Positions 61,057 through 64,000 of a stretch of 64,000 nucleotides of DNA are shown piece after piece; within the stretch, counting starts at the first letter, position 1, and each line of letters opens with the position of its first letter. The notes beneath the pieces are model-generated. The model saw only the letters and a program-made list of their open reading frames with translations, did not search any database and was not told where the DNA came from. The position numbers were made by a program, and so were the translations under genes. Source of the DNA: Pseudomonas fluorescens (GTDB lineage: Bacteria; Pseudomonadota; Gammaproteobacteria; Pseudomonadales; Pseudomonadaceae); contig NZ_LACC01000004.1 of NCBI RefSeq assembly GCF_000967965.1, positions 1-64,000 of the forward strand, given 5' to 3'.

Positions 61057-61461
61057 TCATGCCAGTTCGTCCAGCAGCTTCAATAAGGTTTCGCGCTTCT
61101 CGGCGCCAAGGCGATCGATCAAGCGTTGCTGTGCGGCTTCCCAGGCCGGCAAGGCAGCCTTGAGGCGCTCAGCCCCGGCCTCGGTCAGCAGAACGATGCG
61201 GTTGCGCATGTCCTCGCCTTCGACCAGCGTCACCAGGCCATCACCCTCCAGCACCCGCAAATTGCGCCCCAGGGTGCTGCGATCCAGGCCCATGGCCTCG
61301 GCCAGGGTCGAGATGCTCGGCTGGTCCAGACGTTGCAGGTTGCACAGCAAAGAATACTGCGCAACGTTGATCCCGAAGCCATCGAGAGCGCCGTCGTAGT
61401 GCCTGCTGACGCCACGGGCGGCGCGACGCAGGTTGATGCATAAACATTGGGAATCGAGCAT
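61057..61461 (-). CDS. MarR-family regulator
   Basis: A 134-aa regulator. The winged helix is in PSISTLAEAMGLDRSTLGRNLRVLEGDGLV with the wing EGEDMRNRIVLLTEAGAERL. A Cys-containing start (MLDSQCLCINLRRAARGVSRHYD) is typical of the branch. The ATG at 61461 is used; an earlier start at 61503 would sit upstream of the palindrome. Two near-identical palindromes, at its own start and at the next gene, suggest autoregulation and control of the MFS pump. Confidence 0.9.
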   Translation of the reverse strand: MLDSQCLCINLRRAARGVSRHYDGALDGFGINVAQYSLLCNLQRLDQPSISTLAEAMGLDRSTLGRNLRVLEGDGLVTLVEGEDMRNRIVLLTEAGAERLKAALPAWEAAQQRLIDRLGAEKRETLLKLLDELA

Positions 61462-61464
61462 GGT

Positions 61465-61480
61465 GCGTGTATATACCCGC
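61465..61480. promoter_or_regulatory. Second palindrome copy at the MarR start
   Basis: GCGTGTATATACCCGC, which matches the inner 16 bases of the palindrome at 61019 except one. It abuts the MarR ATG (61461) and would cover the ribosome site. Confidence 0.65.
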
Positions 61481-61540
61481 GAGTCGGTTAAATCAAGTGG
61501 CATGGGGCTTGTTCAGTGAATGGGCTGTGCCCCGAAGATC

Positions 61541-61562
61541 GCTATCGCGAGCAGGCCGGAAC
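61541..61562. repeat. Truncated REP remnant
   Basis: CTATCGCGAGCAGGC without the rest of a REP, just outside the cobS 3' end. Confidence 0.4.
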
Positions 61563-61578
61563 GCTCAACACAACCCGA

Positions 61579-62310
61579 TCAGGCCAGCGCCAAGCCTACC
61601 AGCACTGCAACTTCCAGCAACTCCAGCATCGCGCCCGCCGTGTCCCCTGTCGTGCCGCCCAGGCGCCGCAACATCACCTGGCGCAGCCAGACAAACCCCA
61701 GCGCCGCCAACACCACCGCCAGCGCACCGCTGACGCCTGCAATCAACACACAAGCCAGCGCACTGACCGCCAACACCTGCTTGCCCGCCGAACGCGGGAG
61801 ATGATCGGCCAATGCCTGGCCCAGGCCACCTGCACGCACATACGGCGTAGTCAGGAACAAGCCGAGCAATGCGCTACGACCGATCAACGGCACGATGATC
61901 AATGCCAGTGAATGCGGCTGTTCGATCAGCGCCAGCAGCGCGGTGAACTTGAGCAACAACACCAGCACCAGCGTCACCACAGCGATCGGCCCGCTGCGCG
62001 GGTCTTTCATGATCGTCAGCGTACGCTCGCGGTCGCCAAAACCACCAAGCCAGGCATCAGCGCTGTCCGCCAGGCCATCGAGATGCAAGCCGCCGCTGAG
62101 CAGCACCCAAAGGCTCAGCAAAAGTGCCGCGTGCAACAAGGTCGGCGTGCCTAGCAACAGCCAGTTGACCGCCCACAGAATCGCGCCAAAGAGTAATCCC
62201 ACCAGCGGATAAAACAGCAGCGACCGCCCCAGTTCCCTGGGCTCAGGCATACCAGGCAGGCGAATCGGCAGGCTGCTGAGAAATTGCAGGGCGATCCAGA
62301 ATGGCAGCAT
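61579..62310 (-). CDS. cobS: Adenosylcobinamide-GDP ribazoletransferase
   Basis: A 243-aa membrane enzyme that joins adenosylcobinamide-GDP and alpha-ribazole in the last step of cobalamin assembly. The opening LPFWIALQFLSSLPIRLPG and the metal-site stretch GGLHLDGLADSADAWLGG are diagnostic, with several hydrophobic helices. It starts 2 bases after the cobC stop, implying coupling. Confidence 0.95.
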   Translation of the reverse strand: MLPFWIALQFLSSLPIRLPGMPEPRELGRSLLFYPLVGLLFGAILWAVNWLLLGTPTLLHAALLLSLWVLLSGGLHLDGLADSADAWLGGFGDRERTLTIMKDPRSGPIAVVTLVLVLLLKFTALLALIEQPHSLALIIVPLIGRSALLGLFLTTPYVRAGGLGQALADHLPRSAGKQVLAVSALACVLIAGVSGALAVVLAALGFVWLRQVMLRRLGGTTGDTAGAMLELLEVAVLVGLALA

Positions 62311-62312
62311 GG

Positions 62313-62888
62313 TCAGGGCACTTCCTTCAACACGCCCGCAGGCTCCACTGTCAGCGAAAACAGCGCGCCATGCCCGACCTCAACGTTGAGCAGTTGCTCC
62401 CGTGGCAGCCCGCGCGCTTGTGCCAGCAACAGGCGCATCACACCGCCATGGCTGATCAGCAGAATGCGCTCACCGGCACAGGTCGCGTGCAAACGCTTCA
62501 GCGCTGCCAGCACCCGTGTCGAAAAGTCTGCAACCGGCTCACCTTGAGGTGGCGTGAACGAATATGGATCGGCCCAGAACAAACCCAGGGCCTGCGCGTC
62601 GGTTTCCATCAACGCTGCCGCGCTCTGCCCTTCCCAGGCGCCGAAATGCAGCTCTTGCAGGTCTTTATCCAGTTGCACCGGCACGCCCAATTGCGCACCG
62701 AGTTCCTCGGCAAACCGTGCACAACGCTGCAACGGCGAACTGACCAGCCGATCCCACGGCCCTTGCCCGACCACGGCGGCGCGCATCTGCGCCCAGCCCG
62801 TGTCGGTCAACGCATCATCGATGCTGCCACGCAAGCCGCCACCGAGTTCGGTTTCACCGTGACGCAACAGATCCACGCGCAAGGTCAT
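62313..62888 (-). CDS. cobC: Alpha-ribazole phosphatase (histidine phosphatase)
   Basis: A 191-aa histidine phosphatase that dephosphorylates alpha-ribazole-5-phosphate. The catalytic motif is [15 protein letters not shown] near the N-terminus, with [13 protein letters not shown] and [11 protein letters not shown] further on. The ATG at 62888 overlaps the cobT stop (ATGA). The long upstream frame is inside cobT. Confidence 0.93.
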   Translation of the reverse strand: MTLRVDLLRHGETELGGGLRGSIDDALTDTGWAQMRAAVVGQGPWDRLVSSPLQRCARFAEELGAQLGVPVQLDKDLQELHFGAWEGQSAAALMETDAQALGLFWADPYSFTPPQGEPVADFSTRVLAALKRLHATCAGERILLISHGGVMRLLLAQARGLPREQLLNVEVGHGALFSLTVEPAGVLKEVP

Positions 62889-63940
62889 GCCGGACGATCT
62901 GCCACGGCGGCTTCGGCGAAGGTCGCCATCTGCCCGTGCAGGTCGCACGCCAGGCGCAGCAGCGGCACTGCCAATGCCGCGCCACTGCCTTCGCCAAGCC
63001 GCAGACCAAGATCGAGCAACGGCTGCGCATTCAGGGTTTCCAGCACATAACGATGCCCCGGCTCGGCGCCACGATGACCGAACAACAACCACTGACGGCA
63101 CTCAGGATTCAAGCGTACTGCGACCAGCGCCGCGACACTGCAAATGAAGCCGTCCACCAGCACCGCGACACCTTCTTGGGCACAGGCGAGATAGGCACCG
63201 ACCAACGCGGCGATCTCAAAACCGCCGAGGTTGAACAGGGTCTGCAAGGCATCGCCACGTTGCGCGCCATGCAATGCCAGGGCGCGCTCGATCACTTGGG
63301 CCTTGTGGCTGACACCTTCGGCATTGAGCCCGGTGCCAGGCCCGGTCAAATGCACCACTGGGCAATCGAGCAGCGCGCACGCCAGGGCGCTGGCGGCGGT
63401 GGTGTTACCGATGCCCATTTCGCCACCGATAAACAACTGCGCACCAGTGGCAATTGCCCGCTGAACGCTGTCACGGCCGGCCTGCAGGGCGAGTTGCCCC
63501 TGGGCTTCGGTCATGGCCGGTCCCTGTACAAAATTTGCCGTGCCCGGGCCGACATTCAGGTGAAGTACACCCGGCAGGTTCAGCGACGGCGTTACCGTGC
63601 CAAGGTCAACCACCTCAAGGGAAGCGCCCAGTTGCCGCGCCAATACGCTGATCGCCGCACCACCGCTGACGAAGTTGAGCAGCATCTGCCCGGTCACTTC
63701 CTGGGGAAACGCCGACACGCCCTCAACGACGACGCCGTGGTCACCGGCAAAAATCGCGATCCACACCTGCTCCAGGCTTGGCTTGACCCGCCCCTGCAAG
63801 CCCGCCAGTTGCACCGCCACCGCTTCCAGCTGGCCAAGGGAGCCAGCCGGTTTGGTCAGTTGCTGTTGCCGCGCCTGAGCCTGTTCCACCACTTGGGTAT
63901 CGACCGGCTTACACGGGTTCAGCCACCAGGATTGAGTCAT
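62885..63940 (-). CDS. cobT: Nicotinate-nucleotide--dimethylbenzimidazole phosphoribosyltransferase
   Basis: A 351-aa enzyme making alpha-ribazole phosphate. Seen are [55 protein letters not shown] and the C-terminal [16 protein letters not shown], with Glu in [10 protein letters not shown]. The ATG at 63940 overlaps the upstream cobU stop by four bases. cobU-cobT-cobC-cobS overlap successively and form one operon. Confidence 0.96.
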   Translation of the reverse strand: MTQSWWLNPCKPVDTQVVEQAQARQQQLTKPAGSLGQLEAVAVQLAGLQGRVKPSLEQVWIAIFAGDHGVVVEGVSAFPQEVTGQMLLNFVSGGAAISVLARQLGASLEVVDLGTVTPSLNLPGVLHLNVGPGTANFVQGPAMTEAQGQLALQAGRDSVQRAIATGAQLFIGGEMGIGNTTAASALACALLDCPVVHLTGPGTGLNAEGVSHKAQVIERALALHGAQRGDALQTLFNLGGFEIAALVGAYLACAQEGVAVLVDGFICSVAALVAVRLNPECRQWLLFGHRGAEPGHRYVLETLNAQPLLDLGLRLGEGSGAALAVPLLRLACDLHGQMATFAEAAVADRPA

Positions 63941-64000
63941 AACGCAGTTCCTTTCAGAGTCAGGGGCAGGCCGGCGACGGTCAGGACGACACGCTGACAA
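63937..64000 (-). CDS. cobU: C-terminal end of adenosylcobinamide kinase/guanylyltransferase
   Basis: Only the last 20 codons are in the window (ending [17 protein letters not shown] and a TGA at 63939-63937). VAGLPL-LK is the usual end of CobU/CobP. The stop overlaps the cobT start as ATGA. The remainder lies outside the right edge. Confidence 0.75.
   Translation of the reverse strand, partial: CQRVVLTVAGLPLTLKGTAL

Noticed and set aside
62889..63101. Upstream extension of cobC
   Set aside because: It lies wholly inside cobT in another frame; the ATGA overlap at 62888 and the histidine-phosphatase motif set the real start.

Overview
The window looks like chromosome of a fluorescent Pseudomonas (P. 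fluorescens group). The evidence is high GC, about a dozen copies of two Pseudomonas-type REP/REPIN repeat families between genes, the full MinCDE and late cobalamin gene sets, and a gene order from the patatin/lpxL/min block through apeB, an ABC cassette, prc, EAL/GGDEF, FKBP and rdgC that, from memory, resembles P. aeruginosa PAO1 around PA3241-PA3275. I see no prophage, IS element, CRISPR array or plasmid module; the region is mostly core genome with a few accessory patches.

Layout. (1) 0-1.7 kb: an aminotransferase and a divergent MarR regulator that share a pair of identical-format inverted repeats. (2) 2-13.2 kb: purine and urate breakdown: NCS2 purine permease, hiuH, puuE, uraD, alc, allA, puuD (urate oxidation, with a fused cytochrome c), a urate-type permease and two tandem Tsx/OmpK-like outer-membrane channels. 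Together they would bring nucleobases in and convert urate to glyoxylate and urea. A palindrome TTGTATACAA (or a one-base variant) precedes three of the transcription units. (3) 13.3-22.5 kb: patatin phospholipase, lpxL, minCDE, rluA, M18 aminopeptidase, a 58-aa membrane protein and a large MscS channel. (4) 22.5-29.8 kb: an AT-rich orphan gene, then a UTRA/GntR regulator divergent from an ABC importer that carries an alkaline-phosphatase-superfamily enzyme inside the operon and a HAD phosphatase just after it; this looks like an uptake-and-hydrolysis cassette for an unidentified phosphorus compound. (5) 29.9-37.8 kb: quinone oxidoreductase, Prc protease, EAL-CBS-GGDEF protein, a three-gene XRE/unknown/Sel1 operon, a YkvA protein and an FKBP isomerase. 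(6) 38-44.4 kb: a membrane dihaem cytochrome plus catalase-like pair, two tandem tRNA-Val/tRNA-Asp units, rdgC, a bile-acid-type transporter, and gdx (sugE) behind a clear guanidine-II riboswitch. (7) 44.5-53.7 kb: an LplT-PlsC-type fusion, a TDT exporter, cupin, an MFS/TetR pair with a 16-bp inverted repeat between them, and a transporter-coupled hybrid histidine kinase. (8) 53.7-59.1 kb: rmuC, a Sel1 protein, an ORF-poor kilobase, a small unknown gene, a stand-alone homologue of phage particle proteins and a FadL porin. (9) 59-64 kb: periplasmic glutathione peroxidase, an MFS gene translationally coupled to an unlisted 40-aa protein and controlled by a MarR with two palindromic sites, then cobU(end)-cobT-cobC-cobS.

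Most genes are ordinary. The main items for a second look are the operator pairs (1245-1301, 61019-61480, 49265-49307, 47673-47703), the purine palindrome, the ABC/phosphatase cassette, the coupled 40-aa protein, the phage-derived singleton and the ORF-poor stretch at 55.6-56.6 kb. All family names are assigned by reading the sequence; no database search was run.
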